A DNA stretch of 64,000 bases from Amphirosellinia nigrospora (taxonomy: Eukaryota; Ascomycota; Sordariomycetes; Xylariales; Xylariaceae). Of this stretch, positions 13,192-26,892 are shown one piece after another. The stretch covers positions 8,591,569 to 8,655,568 of the forward strand of contig SCHM01000002.1 in NCBI GenBank assembly GCA_004123355.1, written 5' to 3'. A program made the translations under genes and the position numbers. The notes below the pieces were generated by a model that saw nothing but the letters and a program-made list of their open reading frames with translations, was not told where the DNA came from and did no database searches. The number at the start of each line of letters is the position of its first letter. The stretch's first letter is position 1.

Positions 13192-14329
13192 ACTTAGGCA
13201 ATGAAGTCTATCTAAGCATACAATGGCAGGACAGAAGTTTGAAAGTGAACTACGCATTGAAATACCTGGCCCAAGTAAACAACCTGGGTAGCTATGGATG
13301 TTGTGAGGGGTAGAGGTAGAGCAGAGCTACCTAGGTAGACCAGAAGGATATAAACTTCGATATGTGTGCACCCCTTCAACAGACGTTCCCGCACCTGGCC
13401 TACATGGCCTAGCGGTAAAGTAGTCGGCAGGACAAACTCTTGTGTCAGAGGCAGGGCCATAGGCATTCAAGGGTTTTCCGGTCTACGGTTTAGTAGATAC
13501 CTAAATCCTGGGTTGCGACCCAGGGTTAGCATGGTATCAGGTACCGAGGCCTGGGTTGCGACCCAGGGTACAGTATTGCCTGAAGCCTGGGTTACGACCC
13601 AGGGAAAGTACGGTACTAAACCTGGATTCTTTTTTTGCAAATATATATTTAATGTATCAGTTCGAATCCTGGCTGAGTTGCTCTTTATCTTTTTACAAAC
13701 CACCAACTCTATTAGGTACGTACTTAATGCCTACTGCGCTGTAGTCCTGAAAATTTCCCTCGCACCTTCGTTGAATTTTCTACTATCTTCTCAGCTTAGC
13801 CTAGATCGCGTCTTATACCATCATATCATAGCCGGTTATGAGTTTCATACACGATCGAGTTAATCCGCTACTTTGACTATATCACTCGACGGTAGCATTT
13901 CACCTGGGATGACGCACGAGAATCATTCTAGGCAGGTAGTCATTCCCACCTATAGAGGCACGTGACTTGTAGATATGTTAGTTTAGTTGCAATTATCCAC
14001 GAGAACGTCGACATTCTTTTGTCGCTCTACCATGTTAGAAACGGGCGTTGCCCATTCCATAAGCTAAGTAAGTATATATATTCCAAGGCATCAGCGAGCC
14101 AGGGGATTCAGAAACACCACTCCTTGTTCCATCATTATAGTAACCTCCCTCGTGTGTTCGTTTCCGTAGGTTTTGTCATTCCCACCTCGTGAGACCTATT
14201 TTCCGAAGCCCATATCGGAAAGTGCTTTCTAGTATAGCCAGTACCCGAGAATAGCATCCTCTACCTTTCTCCATCTTTCCTAGGTTCTATCTATGCCGAA
14301 GTGGCTAGAAGAAAATACCGAGTCGTCCG
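13192..14329. other. Intergenic region between convergent POL4 and hydrolase genes
   Basis: About 1.1 kb of 3'-side DNA. It contains the palindrome array at 13507-13604, A-box-like (13405-13420) and B-box-like (13660-13671) words, and CTACCTAGGTAG at 13329-13340. No protein-coding gene is supportable. Confidence 0.55.
13507..13604. repeat. Three spaced copies of a 19-base palindromic hairpin
   Basis: CCTGGGTTGCGACCCAGGG occurs at 13507-13525 and 13550-13568, and again at 13586-13604 with one change (GTTACG for GTTGCG). Each copy can fold as a CCTGGGT/ACCCAGG stem with a four-base loop. The spacers (24 and 17 bases) differ but share GGTA/AGTA words. A truncated CCTGG follows at about 13621. 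No known element family was recognised. Confidence 0.85.
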
Positions 14330-15479
14330 TCATCTTTCACAGATGCGCGCTGACAGTTTGCTTCGGGGCCCCATCGCCATCGCCACCGCCACCGAGCGCT
14401 CGAGGATCCACGCCGAAACATCGTCGTAGAACTCCTCCTTGCCGGGGTCGGCATGCAGCTGGTGCGCGAAGCCCTCGAAGGCCTTGAACCGCGCGTCGGG
14501 GATCTTGGCCTGGTTCCGGTCAAACCACTCCTTGCTCTTGTCGAAGCTCGTCGACCTGTCGGCGGTGCCGTGCATCATGAACAGCGACTTGACGTTCTTG
14601 GAGGGCACCAGTTTCCCGCCCGACAGGTCGCCGTGCGGTCCAGCATGCCGGCGAGGCCCTCCAGCGTGCCGTAGTCGTGCATGAGCGGGTCGTTCCGGAT
14701 GCTCTCCTGCACCTCGACGTCGCGCGTCACGTCCTCGGCGGGATGGGCCTGTACATCTTGAAGTGCGGCATGACGTGCGACGCCAACCGCCCGCTGGCCA
14801 CCAGCAGCCACGACGGCTGTAGCTCGGGCGCGAAGCCCACAAAGGGCGCCTCGAGGATCCATCCACGGACCTGCGCGATCAGATCCTCATAGAGCGGTGT
14901 CGAGGCCAGCGTTAGAACTTGGCCGCCACCCACTATGTGCGTTGTGTTATGTTAGCAAGTCTTCCCCTTCGTCTCTGTCTGCGCGTTCTCGTGAATGTAT
15001 GGGAAGGGATAGCGTGCTATGAGTGAGAGTTGAAAAGTCGAAGTCAAAGTTGAACCTACTCGAATGTCCAAGCACGAACACGGGCACGTCCGAGGGCAGC
15101 TGTGTGCGGATGAAGGCCGCCATGTCGGCGAGGACGCGCGCCGTGGGCCCCGTCTTGCCCTTGTCACTATGCTTCGTCGCGCTCCGGCCCCAACCCCGCT
15201 GGTCCATGCCGTACACGGCGATCCCGCGCTCCGCGAGGTGCGGGAAGAAGCCGTAGTACCGGTCCACATGGTCGCTGAAGCCGTGGATCATGATCATCTT
15301 GGCTTTAATGGGGCCATCCGGCTAGAGTTAAGTGAGCAACGGATGCGCATGTTTACGTGCGTGGGAGTGTAAGACGTATGTAGGCGAGAAATACATATGT
15401 GTGTGTGACCTACCAGCCATGTCTTCGTGAAGAGGCTTGCGCCATCAATGTTGAAAGTGCCTTCTGTGATTTGAACCAT
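14330..15479 (-). CDS. Alpha/beta hydrolase, monoacylglycerol lipase-like
   Basis: Probably releases glycerol and fatty acid from monoacylglycerols (serine aminopeptidase S33/Hydrolase_4 type). About 310 residues, starting MVQITEGTFNIDGASLFTK. Introns are at 15322-15413 and 14933-15059; the second splits the nucleophile elbow GHS|MGGG. The oxyanion motif IHGFSDH, the catalytic serine in GHSMGGG, the aspartate in MHGTADRST and the histidine in GFAHQLHAD are all visible in the right order. One-base shifts occur near 14743 (C run in the PIPAED codons) and near 14637 (C in RTADLSGG). Both fit a missing C, and together they give 933 coding bases. The C-terminus ends LSARICER. Cytosolic or lipid-droplet location is inferred from the family; substrate specificity cannot be read from sequence. 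Confidence 0.87.
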
Positions 15480-16966
15480 ATTGAGTGCTCAGCGATGATT
15501 ATGTGTCTTCTCCCTCCTTGTACTTTACGCGAAATATAAGCTTTTAAGACAGCCTGTGCCTTGGATACTGTCTGGTCGTAGTCAGCAATGTTACACGTAA
15601 CTGATGTCGGACTTATATTAAAGATGAACCTACCTTGATTTGTGTATCACCAACTTTATTGAATAACCAGAAAGTGGGGAAATAAGACCAGAGCCCGAGA
15701 AAATGAAAAAAGCTAGTTGATCGAATGAAGTTGATCGAATGAAGTGGTTGGGAGTACTTGGACCTTCGTATATCCTCGAATGAGACTGAAGTGGATACCC
15801 ATGCATGACTTGCGGTGGAAAGCTGAATGAGGCTCAAATTCACATGTCGACAGGGTTCAACGGCGGTAGTACAGCATGGAGGTTTCCTCGGCTATGGGTT
15901 CCCGGCCGGGAGGGATTAGAATGCCCGATTGTGAATCGGGACGGGCAGATTGTATATCCGATTCAATGGACGAGATCATTAAGGTTATTTGCTACTTCGC
16001 TGTCTAAGGTTAGGTGCTTGTTAAACTCTAATGACGCTAAGCCCAAATAGCATAACAACAGAGGCATGCCATGGGCCTTTCGATATTCCAGCCCCTAATT
16101 ACGGAACAACTTGGCGCACTGATATTCAGGTTATCGCCATATCTTATCTTTAAGATGTTGTTAGTATTATAGTCATTGAAAAACCGAAACAGGCCGAAAC
16201 TTACGGAGTTTCCATATATTGTCTGTGGGGATTTCAATGAAGGGGCACACGTTCACCAAACACCTAGTTCACCAGCCGATGGAATAACAGGAGAAGCCGA
16301 TGTCTGTACCGATAAGCCATGCAGCGCGGTTTGAAATAGTCTCGCTTCGGAAAGCAGAGCCATAAGTACTTGACTCAGCAACTAATTTAAATTAGCTTTT
16401 CAGATGTCTGCTCTCTTATTCTACAGCGCGATTGATTCTCCATCCGTATAGTAGAGTAGAGAGCCTGATTGATCCACCTAACCTACTTTATATACATACC
16501 GTCAAATGATGGCCATTTGCAGCCACCTAAATTAGCGAGGTAGACTGACGGAACGCCGAGTATATCTATAGGTACGTGGGTAGTTATATATGTAATTTAC
16601 AAGAGCGAGATCTCCTCTCCTCTCCTCCTTCTGCGCATATACATTAAAGAGGAGAGAAAGGAAAACCGGGTTGGGATTTCCAAATCATCTCGCAACTCAA
16701 CTCGTCGACCTCCTATTTCTCTTGCTCCTTCCTGTTGTCTATGGTATCATCCCTTAAAAAGCCGTACCTGATTCTATAGTTTTTCAAACATCAGCCCCCC
16801 TTTCCCAACCAGGAAGAATAATAATGGACATAAAAGGCGTCTGTAGAAGGGATGAAGACGTTATCAAAGAATCAGCTCATCCACTAAGGCTAGATTCTTT
16901 GAACGCAATTGGGCGGCGTACTTTATGTAGATTATGGTGAGGACGCGGCAAAATACTCCAACGCAT
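15480..16966. other. Intergenic region, no gene seen
   Basis: About 1.5 kb upstream of the hydrolase and downstream of MDL1. It includes a perfect 5-bp-stem, 7-base-loop hairpin at 15924-15940 (CCCGA-TTGTGAA-TCGGG) and a CTCTCCTCTCCTCCT pyrimidine run at about 16613-16632. Open frames here lack recognisable domains. Confidence 0.5.
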
Positions 16967-19463
16967 TTACTTCTCCCGCTTCTCTTCTTTCTTTTCTACA
17001 TCATCGACTTCTTCTTCGTCGACATCTTCAAACTCTTCTTCAGCTGCCTCTGTCTCGTGATGCGGTGGCCGGTAGGGAGCCGGGGGGTGCGGGTTCTCGC
17101 CACCAGTCATTTGCCATTCCATGAGCTTGCTGAAAGCGCTGTTTTCGTCGGCGCTGAGCTGGGTGTAAGACCCGTCTCGGCGACCGCGCCCTCGTTATTG
17201 AGGACGATGATGATATCGGACCTCTTGATAGTCGATAGACGATGTGCGATCGAGATGGTGGTCATGTTGCCGCTCATGAGCTGTGCAAGGGCGGCGTTCA
17301 CGGCGACCTCAGATTCGGCGTCGAGCGCCGATGTGGCCTCGTCGAGGATGAGGATGTCCGGATTTTTGAGAAGGGCACGAGCGATGGCGATGCGCTGCTT
17401 CTGTCCTCCAGAGAGTTGTGTGCCACGAGAGCCGACCTCTGTGTCGAGCCCCTTCTGGAGCTTGGAGATGAAAGTGCAGTTCGCCCTCGAAGCAGCCTGG
17501 ACGATGGCAGCGCGGTCCGCCCGCGGGTTGCTATATGCGATGTTCTCCGCTATCGTGCCGGAGAACAGCACCGGTTCCTGAGCGACCACGCCGATACGTC
17601 GGCGCAACGACTTCGCATTTACAGCCGCGATATCCATTCCATTCACGCAAATTGTGCCGCTGTCAAGGTCGTAGAAGCGTAGCAAGAGGGAGGTCACGGT
17701 GGATTTTCCACCACCCGAAGGACCAACAATGCACACATTGCTGCCACCGGGAATGGAAAAGCTCATATTTTGAAGATCTGATTGTCTGGGCGTGTGGGGT
17801 AGGCAAATGAGACATCCGAGAACTCGATGAGGCCTTTGGCCGAGTGGATGGGGACGCCGCGAGTCGGAGGAATGGCTGGTTTGCGATCCTCGAGTTCAAA
17901 AAGGCGGGTCGCAGCTCCAACACCTTTCATGAGCTCTGAGAGGAAACTAGTAACTCCTATGACACTTGTTCCGGCGTATACCGCATACATCATGAAAGTC
18001 GTCAGGTCGCCTAATGTCAGGAAACCATCTCGGACGAGACTACCGCCATGCCATAACAGACCAATGACTATCATGTTCCCAAGCCATCCGTTGAGAGCGA
18101 AGAACCGTGCATCCATCAACGCCTGGGTTTTGCCGATGTTGAAAAGCTTTCTGACCTGGGTATTATACCGACCAACCTCTTTAGACTCGGCGGCAAAGGC
18201 TTGAACGGTGCGAATGCTGTCTAGCCGTTCGTTACCAATCTTATTCAGAGAGCCCAAGGCTTTTTGTGACTGCGTAGCCAGCCTCCTCGCAATTCGACTG
18301 TATATGATAGTGCCGGTACCGATAAAAGGCGCAGCAAGGAATATAGTCAAGACGAGACTGGGGCTAATCCAAGCCATGGCGATGAAGCTTGCTGTGCAGC
18401 TGATAATGGACCGTAGGCCGTCGGAAACGTTCTGGGTGATGCTCTTGCCCACAATGGTTGTGTCGGCGATGAAGCGAGAAGTCAGGTCTCCCACCTTGTT
18501 GGCATCAAAGAATTCACCTTCTTGAGCCAGCGTCTTGCGATACAACTGCGAGCGTAAGCGTGAGACGACGCGCTCACCAATGACCCTGAGGAGTATGATG
18601 CGACCAAAGTTGGCAGCTGCGCCCATGGTGAAGACGAGAGCCAGAGCCGGGAAGAACTGATACAGGGTCAGACCAAATATTGTGGCTTCTGCCGAGCCGC
18701 TCGTGGCGAGATCTAATCATGGAATTAGCTCAGAGCGATGCCCGTTTGGCCGGCAATCGGCCCTGTAGACAGGGAATGCTTACTCATAACCTTGCCAATG
18801 GTGAGAGGAACACTGATCGTGACGGCGGATGAAACGAGGAGAAGGGACACAGCGCCTAGCAGCGGCCCGTCTCCCGACGCGCAATGCGCAGAAGCCGCCA
18901 GACCTCCTTCAAGGTAGACCATCTCCTAGTATCGTCTTTTTCTTTAGTGAGTCGCGCCCGGAGATTTACCCTGCCTGTCTTGGTGTCCTTTTCGAGGAGG
19001 GAGCTGGATGAGTGCGTCTCAATCACGGTGGAATGCTCGACGGTGTCCTCTTTCGGACGGCTGTGGCCTTGTCCCCGACATTGCCGGACCGAGACGCCAC
19101 GAGGGTTGCGTCTTTGGCCGCGGAGCTGTTCTGGGCGTCCCTTTGGATTGTGCGCGTGATTGAGAATTGCCTTGCCGCAACAGGCCGGAGGCCTAGGCTC
19201 GTGGTGGCTCGGAGGAAGGAGGACGGATCAACTGAATTGGGCCAGAGAGAGGTTGGACGGGGCTGAAACCGAATGGAAATGGGCAAGGATAAGGACGAGG
19301 CAGCAGAAGCGGAAAATGGTCGAGCACTCGGGCCACTGGCAGCTGCTACACCAGCGAAGGCATCATGGCGAACCTGGAGGACAGGGCGCGTCGCCAGCTG
19401 CTGCGCGAAGGCAGCGCCGCGCCGGCGTGCCGGCAGCACATGCCGAACGGGTGCCGACACCAT
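16967..19463 (-). CDS. MDL1: Mitochondrial half-size ABC transporter, Mdl1 type
   Basis: ABCB-family exporter of the mitochondrial inner membrane, known in yeast for exporting peptides from the matrix. About 809 residues. The N-terminus (MVSAPVRHVLPARRR) is rich in Arg, Ser and Ala with almost no acidic residues, a typical presequence. The membrane domain follows with SLLLVSSAVTISVPLTIGKVM and RVIGERVVSRLRSQLYRKTL. The ATPase has Walker A GPSGGGKST, signature LSGGQKQRIAIARALL, Walker B ILILDEATSALD and the H-loop IAHRLST. The tail is acidic (EEEFEDVDEEEVDDVEKKE). One intron is clear at 18713-18783. Four one-base shifts (near 17175 in GGG, 17766 in A4, 18864 in GGG and 19050 in AAA) all fit missing homopolymer bases. 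Shared orientation with calmodulin, about 1.1 kb apart. Confidence 0.92.
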
Positions 19464-20545
19464 ATTGGAGTTTACTGTGCTCGTGTCGTCTTCGTCCGGA
19501 AAGTTGTCGCTGTGCGCAGTGACATCGTCGCTCGAACGACGCTTGTCGGAAGAGCCGCCGTCAGTAAACCGGAAATGGGTCGTGTCTGGCGCGGAGATGT
19601 GTAGGCAAGCGAATTTCTCAATAAGAAAAAAAAGAAAAAAGAAAATGAGAGGTGGTCGAGCGGATGCGGGATGCCGTCATGGTTGGTAGTGTACCCTACT
19701 GTACAGTATAGTAAGTAATCCGAAGCTCCGACCATGCCCGGCTCCAGTTGTTCGCGCCGAGCCGAACCAGCTGTGCTGCAGCCCGCAGTTAATAAAGGTA
19801 CTGTGCAGCTTTTTTTTTTAAGCAGTCTAGGTATGGAATGCAGCTTACTTAGGTTTATCGAGGTAGTTAAAAACCCAACCAAGGGTAACTAATCGACCAA
19901 GACACCTGCTTATTGGCACGGCATGCTGTCGATTATTTAAGAACTTCCTTGTTATACACTATAGTAGGTGCTTAGGAGGTTTTCACAATGACGATTCTGG
20001 CCTACCAACTGTGAATGTGAATAAAGCGTCCACCTGATGCCACATCTTGGCAATCAACTTTTAGGTTTGAAGTTTGTTAATGCTCATACCTTTCTCACTT
20101 GCCGGACGTAAGACGGGTTGGCATTTGGTAAAGATGTATAGGTGTGAAGGTTTTAATAGTCTTGTGATTCTCTAGCAACTACGCCTGAAAACAGCGTTAC
20201 AGAAGGCATATACTAGGATAGGTTTCACGCCAAGAGAGAAGCATTCGGACCACAGACAGGATTGATCCTTAATTCTGCGAACCCCTTCGAAAAGGACATG
20301 GGGAAGTGGAGATTGGGTTTTATCGAGACCAGTCCTCCTCCTCCGTCATAGACTACATGCTCCTGTTGAGGAAAAGAACATTACACGACAAGAGCCATTA
20401 AACTACGAGCCCAATGCACAATCAACTCCAGCTCCAACCTTCCTATGTCAAGGATAAAGAATAGACAATAAGCGTGTCATGAGTTGTATTGGGTATGAAT
20501 CGGCTACGAAAAGGCTTGCGCTGCGGGACCGGGACCGAACAAAAA
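19464..20545. other. Intergenic region between MDL1 and calmodulin
   Basis: Should contain the MDL1 promoter and the calmodulin 3' untranslated region. It has A- and T-runs at 19624-19640 and 19810-19820, and an AT-rich middle. No gene was recognised. Confidence 0.5.
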
Positions 20546-21571
<1,026 letters not shown>

Positions 21572-22688
21572 GGTGTGGTGCGAGACAACAGACAGTTGTT
21601 GAAGCGAGTGCGTCGAGGTGCTGTCACGAAGACGATGGTATAGATAGTCGGGTAAGAGCACTATGGAGATGTCTAGCGGGTGGGGGAGGAAAGTTGGTTG
21701 AGGATGAAAGTGTGTATGATTTCACTTGAGCCGTCTTGAAATAATAATGGGGGAGCGAAATGGGCGACTCAAGCCAGACAGACAGGGCTGACACGCTACT
21801 TTAAGCTATTTTAGAGGGGTGAAGGGGTACATAGTACCTGAGTGTCTAGGTAGCAATAGAGGGAGCCTACACTAGGTAGGTACCTACTGTAAGGTAGGCT
21901 AGCACAAATAGCACAAAGCACCTCCCTCTCATAGGCTGCCTGCAGGCTGTGGTGCAGGTTTCCCCTCCGGCTCTTGTCGCACCAGGCCATGGAAGACCAC
22001 TCTACTGGCCACTTGGTAGGTAACCCACAGGGGCGGCATATCCATGTACCTATAGGTGTACCATGGTCCGAGTTGCCTTGCCTGAACGCCTTGCTTACTT
22101 GGACATTACATATACGTGGATAAGAAGCTGTGTACATTCAAGTGTTGCTACAACTACCTAGTACCTAACAACTGAGGTAGAAAAATGGGGAATTAAATGG
22201 TAGGTGTATACTAGGTACCTAGGTAGGTTACTTAGGTATGTTGTAAATGGAATGCTTTGCCTTAGGTACCTAAGGTAGGCACAGGCATGTACCTAGGTAT
22301 GTATTCAGCCTCCTAAGTTGCCCTAGGTAGGACTTGTGGTGTCCCACCCCAATCAGCTGCTGGCACCAGCTCTTCTAGCCGTTCTAGACCCATCAACACC
22401 AACTCGAAAGCTACGTCAGCTGTCTGTATACTGTAGCTGGCAATCAATCTGATACAACCAACCTTCGACTTATCTGTTATCTCTTGTACTATTATCTCTG
22501 TACTTGTAGACTGAATTCTGCCTTGCTTACGTATTGTGACAGCAACTCAACGCTCGGCGGCCTCCCATTCATCATCGCGACCGCGTAGTTTCCTTGGCTT
22601 GATTATTCTTCGTTTTGTTCGTTGTCCCGTCGTTGCGTAGCGAGACTTACACCATCAACGGCGGCGTCAGCCCTCTTCGGGGTCCGCC
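21572..22688. promoter_or_regulatory. Divergent promoter region of calmodulin and TLG2 with a CTAGGTA cluster
   Basis: No gene is supportable in 1.1 kb. The part from 21840 to 22335 is dense in CTAGGTA, GGTACCTA and CCTAGGTA words, many of them self-complementary. The words recur in other intergenic regions of the window. A regulatory role is inferred from position only. Confidence 0.5.
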
Positions 22689-24085
22689 ATGTGGCGAGAC
22701 CGCACCAATCTGTAAGTGCTTGACGAGAAGGCGCCGTCAACCGATGATTTGAACTCGATCATACTCTTCTCTTCCTCGATGCCTGTCGCTAACCCCAGCG
22801 TGACCCGAAAACCAGCTACATATCATACCGCCAGTCCTACGCCCATCACCCAGCCAAGAAGACACGATACGGCCCCGGACCCGGCGGCAATGGCTTCTCG
22901 GACTTCGGCAACAGTAGTGGCATCGGAGGCGCGGGTGCGGGGAGGATACCCAGGGTCTATTATCGGGGGAGACTACCACGACGACGGGGATGCCGTCATC
23001 GAGATGGACCTGCTACCGCCACGATGGGCCGACGTTAGCGACGAGGTGACGGACCTCCTGGCTGACATCGCCCGCCGGTCCCAGACCCTCGAGCGCCTGC
23101 ACCAGAAGCATGTCCTGCCGGGCTTCAACGATGAGGAGGCCAAGCGCGCCGAGGAGAGCGAGATTGAGCGCCTGACCCAAAGCATCACGAAGGGCTTCCA
23201 CGAGTGCCACCGCTGTATCCAGCGCGTCGAGCAGATGGTTCGCGAGGGCCAGCAGGCTGGCTCCATGTCGAGAGCCGAGGAGGTTATGGCTAGGAATATA
23301 CAGATCAGCCTCGCTAGTCGCGTCCAGGAGGCCAGCGCCGGCTTTCGCAAGAAGCAGAGCGCCTACCTAAAGAGTACGTTGCCCTTTTCCTATAAACGGG
23401 TCGAATACAAGCCGCACCTATCGTACGCGCCCCAATGGGTGACGGGGTTGGGGAGACAAGTCACCGGTAACTATAGACGTAGACGACCAACTAATTCCGT
23501 ATCGTCATAGAGCTCCGCGGCATGTCCGGCTTAGGTGCCGTATCGCCTGGCGGCGACCGCGCCGCGACACCCCTCGGGGCTCCTAGCGCAACGAGCTACG
23601 CCGCCGACCCATCGCTGCTAGAGTCGGACGCGGACCGATCATACTCACAGTCGGCGCTCCAGCAGACGACGGCGCAGCGCCTGCTGCACAGTAATGATGC
23701 TGTGATCCTGCAGCGCGAGCGCGAGATCGAGGACATCGCCCAGGGTATCATCGAGCTATCAGATCTGTTCCGCGACTTGCAGACCATGGTCATTGACCAG
23801 GGTACCATGCTCGACCGTATCGACTACAACGTTGAGCGCATGGCCACCGACGTCAAGGCTGCCGAGAAGGAGCTCGTCGTTGCCTCGGGCTATCAGAAGA
23901 AAACCACAAAACGCAAGCTCATCCTCCTGCTTATATTACTTATCGTTGGCGCTATAATATTACTAGCCCTCAAGCCCAAATTTTATGGCGGCGGCAGTGG
24001 CGGAGGCGGCGGTGGTAATCATGACAGTAATGATAAAGGTGCGCTAGGGGATACGACCGAAGGTATGAATGGAGGCGAGGGTTAG
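22689..24085 (+). CDS. TLG2: t-SNARE syntaxin of the TGN/endosome, Tlg2 (syntaxin 16)
   Basis: Fusion of endosome-derived vesicles with the trans-Golgi network. About 385 residues. Exon 1 encodes MWRDRTNL, and the intron 22712-22815 joins it to YISYRQSYAHHPAKK, the family's typical N-terminal peptide that binds the Sec1-like protein Vps45. AVIEMDLLPPRWADVSDEV opens the three-helix domain. A second intron is at 23374-23510. The SNARE motif (QREREIEDIAQGIIELSDLF to LDRIDYNVERMATDVKAA) has the expected central glutamine layer. A single C-terminal membrane anchor (LILLLILLIVGAIILLALKPK region) is followed by a Gly-rich lumenal tail. Two missing G's near 22945 and 22970 shift the frame between the N-peptide and the helical domain; allowing for them gives 386 codons. 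Confidence 0.93.
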
Positions 24086-24403
24086 CATCTACCCTTCAAC
24101 AGGAATGAAGCAGAACATCTGGCATCAAACGACGGACAGACGGAAGGCTGCCTGCTACAAGCTTGTTGGTTGGCATCTGGGAGATATTAAGGCTGTGGCC
24201 CTGTAACAATAGAATCTAATGAGCAGAGCAAGTCATGTTCCCTGCACAAACGACGGATAACTGAGATAATTCTTTTTTCCCAGGTATATATTTATATGTA
24301 CATTTTTACATTTTTGTCTAGAAATTTGGGTATCGCTTTCCATAGTATACAAAATGATTACATGATACAGCAGGCGTCTATGTACAAAAAGCGCTGCAGA
24401 AAC
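24086..24403. other. 3' intergenic region between convergent TLG2 and PPR genes
   Basis: About 320 bases, AT-rich, consistent with the 3' untranslated regions of both flanking genes. Nothing else was seen. Confidence 0.5.
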
Positions 24404-26892
24404 TCACTCGTCCGAGGCCACCTCGTCTTCGTGAATCTCGCTTGGAAACCTGCGATTGTCTGGAGTGGAGTTGGGTTTTCGTGTCTGGACAATGATCGTA
24501 GCCAACTCATTCAACGGGAGTAGCAATTCACGGCCCCATGCCCTATCAATCAAGGTCTTCATCTCTTTTAGCCTTAGGGTGTTACTCGCCCGCATCAATC
24601 GTTGGGCGTTATTCACCGGGGTACCCGGCCCGTAGATATCCACGAGGCAGTTGGTCACGACGAACTGCACTCTTCGGAATCGAATCCACATGCCTCGCTC
24701 ATTTAGAAGGCGCAAAAGCTGGAGCACCTTGGTTATTTGCGAGCCTTGGGACCGAGATCGACCTGACTGGACGTTGTGTTTGTTGCGGAATCCTTGTCCG
24801 GGATGGGCGATGAATGCGTTCTCAATCATCGCGGTTATCACTTTACTGTCGAATAGTTCCCGCAGAGGTGGTGTGTGTGGCTGCTTTGGATATCTTGGGG
24901 GATGTAGACACCTAGGAGATTCTCGACGCCGCTAAGGGGACCTTTCATATCCGCCGGAAGGTCCCGGACATGAAGGGGGACGAAGCCCGGCCGCAGAGAT
25001 GGCGTGCTGAGAAACATGTCTACCAACTCGACGCTGAGCCTTTCTAGGTCATTCAGCCGCCCGCGCCGAGCCATACTGAGCATAATAAGTTTCCAGTGGC
25101 TCACAGGCACTGGCACATCCATTGATTTCAATTGGCGGAAAATAGAGAGATAAAAGGCCGCAGTTTTAGCAGTAAAACGTCTTTGGTTGTCGTTATAATG
25201 GTCAATCATACTTTCGTAGACATAGTTTGCTTCCTCGAAATTGAGTGGGGTGTTCATTGTCTTCATGTCCTCGAGGATATTTAGTACCCCATCTTGATTT
25301 TTCTGTTGAAAAAAAAGGCGTAATACACTATTTCCGACTCCTCGAGCTGATCGTTCAGAAAGCACAAGCCTTGCGACCAATAGTAGTCGAAGAGTTCGCC
25401 AGTCAGATAGATCGTTTATCGAATGGATGAGTCGTGTCTGGAGGCTGAAATCATCGAAGATATCTGGATGAAGGTCGCTCCGTAAGAGATCATTAAGAAG
25501 TTCGTCATCCTTCTGCCTTGCGAGGTAGAGTATAGTTTGGTAATAGTTCGAGTCGGTGACGGATATTCCATGCTCACGAAGTTGAGAGATGCGGCTCAGC
25601 AAATCTTCCGAGTTTCCGGCTCTCAGAGCAATGGATTGCAGAGACAGTGGCCCGATATTTTCGACACCGAGGGCAAATATAGTCGAGATTGCTACGTCTA
25701 GGCCCACCCAGGAGCTAGCAAACCACTTAGCACCAAGTCGGTCATTGTAGTTCTTGACAGTGATGCCGAATGTTTGTCCGTAGACGCGGTTCACAAATTC
25801 ACGGGTTAAGTCGGGGGCCTCATCCTGGACCCGTTCGGTCGTGAATTTTAAAGCAGCGACTTCCTCGGGGATGAGTTTCTCGTTAGGATAGTAACCCCTC
25901 AGAAATCGGAGGAACGGTCTGATTGGCGCCAGGGCCAGCGGTACTTCACCGTGTCGAATGAAGTCGCGGCGCCATTTTCTAGCTAACGTCGACTTTCCGA
26001 GATCGAACAGATAGGGGAGCAGTGCGTTATACAGACTCTTCTCGGGACTAGTCTTGTAGAGCGCCGAAAGCGTGCCAATGCGATAGAGTTCTTCATCCAG
26101 GGCAAACTCCTTAATTATGTTTGCGAATTCATCTGATCCAGGATAGAAGTTGGGTGTCAGCCGCAGCTGCCATTTTAGGGCCTGATGGTGCTGATGGGTT
26201 CGGAGCATGTGCTTTATGACGGTGGTATAAAGATGCGGCCATCTGACTTGGTGCAGATCGTACATCCACTCGCTATAGACCCAGACACTCTCCAAGAAAG
26301 ATGGGTCGTCAGACTGAAGGGCCCCTTCCAACATAACGCGCCAGAACATGGTGGCTAACGGACTTTCGACATCGTACAACGCCTTGCGGCCCCAGAGGCC
26401 TTTCCAGACGTGAGCCACCCCGGAAGGCCCATTAATACGCATCTGATAGTCCAAGAGGCTACACCACAGCGCTAAATCACCATGGTGCTGAAACTTGTCC
26501 ACCAGTAACCGGCTACCCCATTCCTTGGCGGGACCTCGGCGGAAGAAGTCAGTTTCGACGGCGAGGCGAGCGGGATCGACCAACAGAGCGCCCCATCTGT
26601 GGAAATCCTTGCTGTCTGGTACTAGAGAGCTGCTCGGGATGGGTTGCGAAGTAGCACCGGTCTTATCTGGAGTTTTGAAGGGCTGTGATAGCTCTGCGTA
26701 GATCAAATCATAGTCGGCTACAGAGCTGAGCGACAGAGATATCGCAAAGGGACGTATGCCATAGTGGGCTGTCACAGAATGGGCGACGCCATCGGCATAC
26801 GGTTGCGAGCATCGAAGTAGGATAGGGGCCCGTAGATGGGAGAGAGGCCGCTTTAGCTGTACATCTCGCAACACGCGGCTCGCCAATCGCAT
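24404..26892 (-). CDS. Putative mitochondrial pentatricopeptide-type protein
   Basis: About 829 residues in one exon. The N-terminus (MRLASRVLRDVQLKRPLSHL) is basic and lacks acidic residues at first, as in a mitochondrial presequence. The rest is almost entirely helical, with repeated motifs of about 35 residues such as SNYYQTILYLARQKDDELLNDLLRSD and EANYVYESMIDHYND, like PPR repeats of fungal organelle RNA-stability or translation factors. No catalytic motif is visible. A one-base shift near 24893 (AAA in the PQDIQKQP codons, one A missing) separates the last ~160 residues, which end EIHEDEVASDE. The target RNA cannot be inferred. It is divergent from COX7A across 513 bases. PPR assignment is moderately sure; a more exact name is not. 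Confidence 0.72.

Noticed and set aside
13507-13604. CRISPR-like array
   Set aside because: Only three short palindromes with spacers of unequal length in a fungal genome, and no cas-type gene nearby.
13405-13680. A tRNA gene from the A-box-like and B-box-like words
   Set aside because: The two words are about 250 bases apart, no acceptor stem pairs across them, and no anticodon arm lies at the right spacing.
15880-15965. A tRNA-His-like gene around the CCCGA-TTGTGAA-TCGGG hairpin
   Set aside because: The anticodon-like hairpin (GTG in a 7-base loop) is neat, but a matching D arm, a T arm with a standard loop and an acceptor stem could not be drawn around it.
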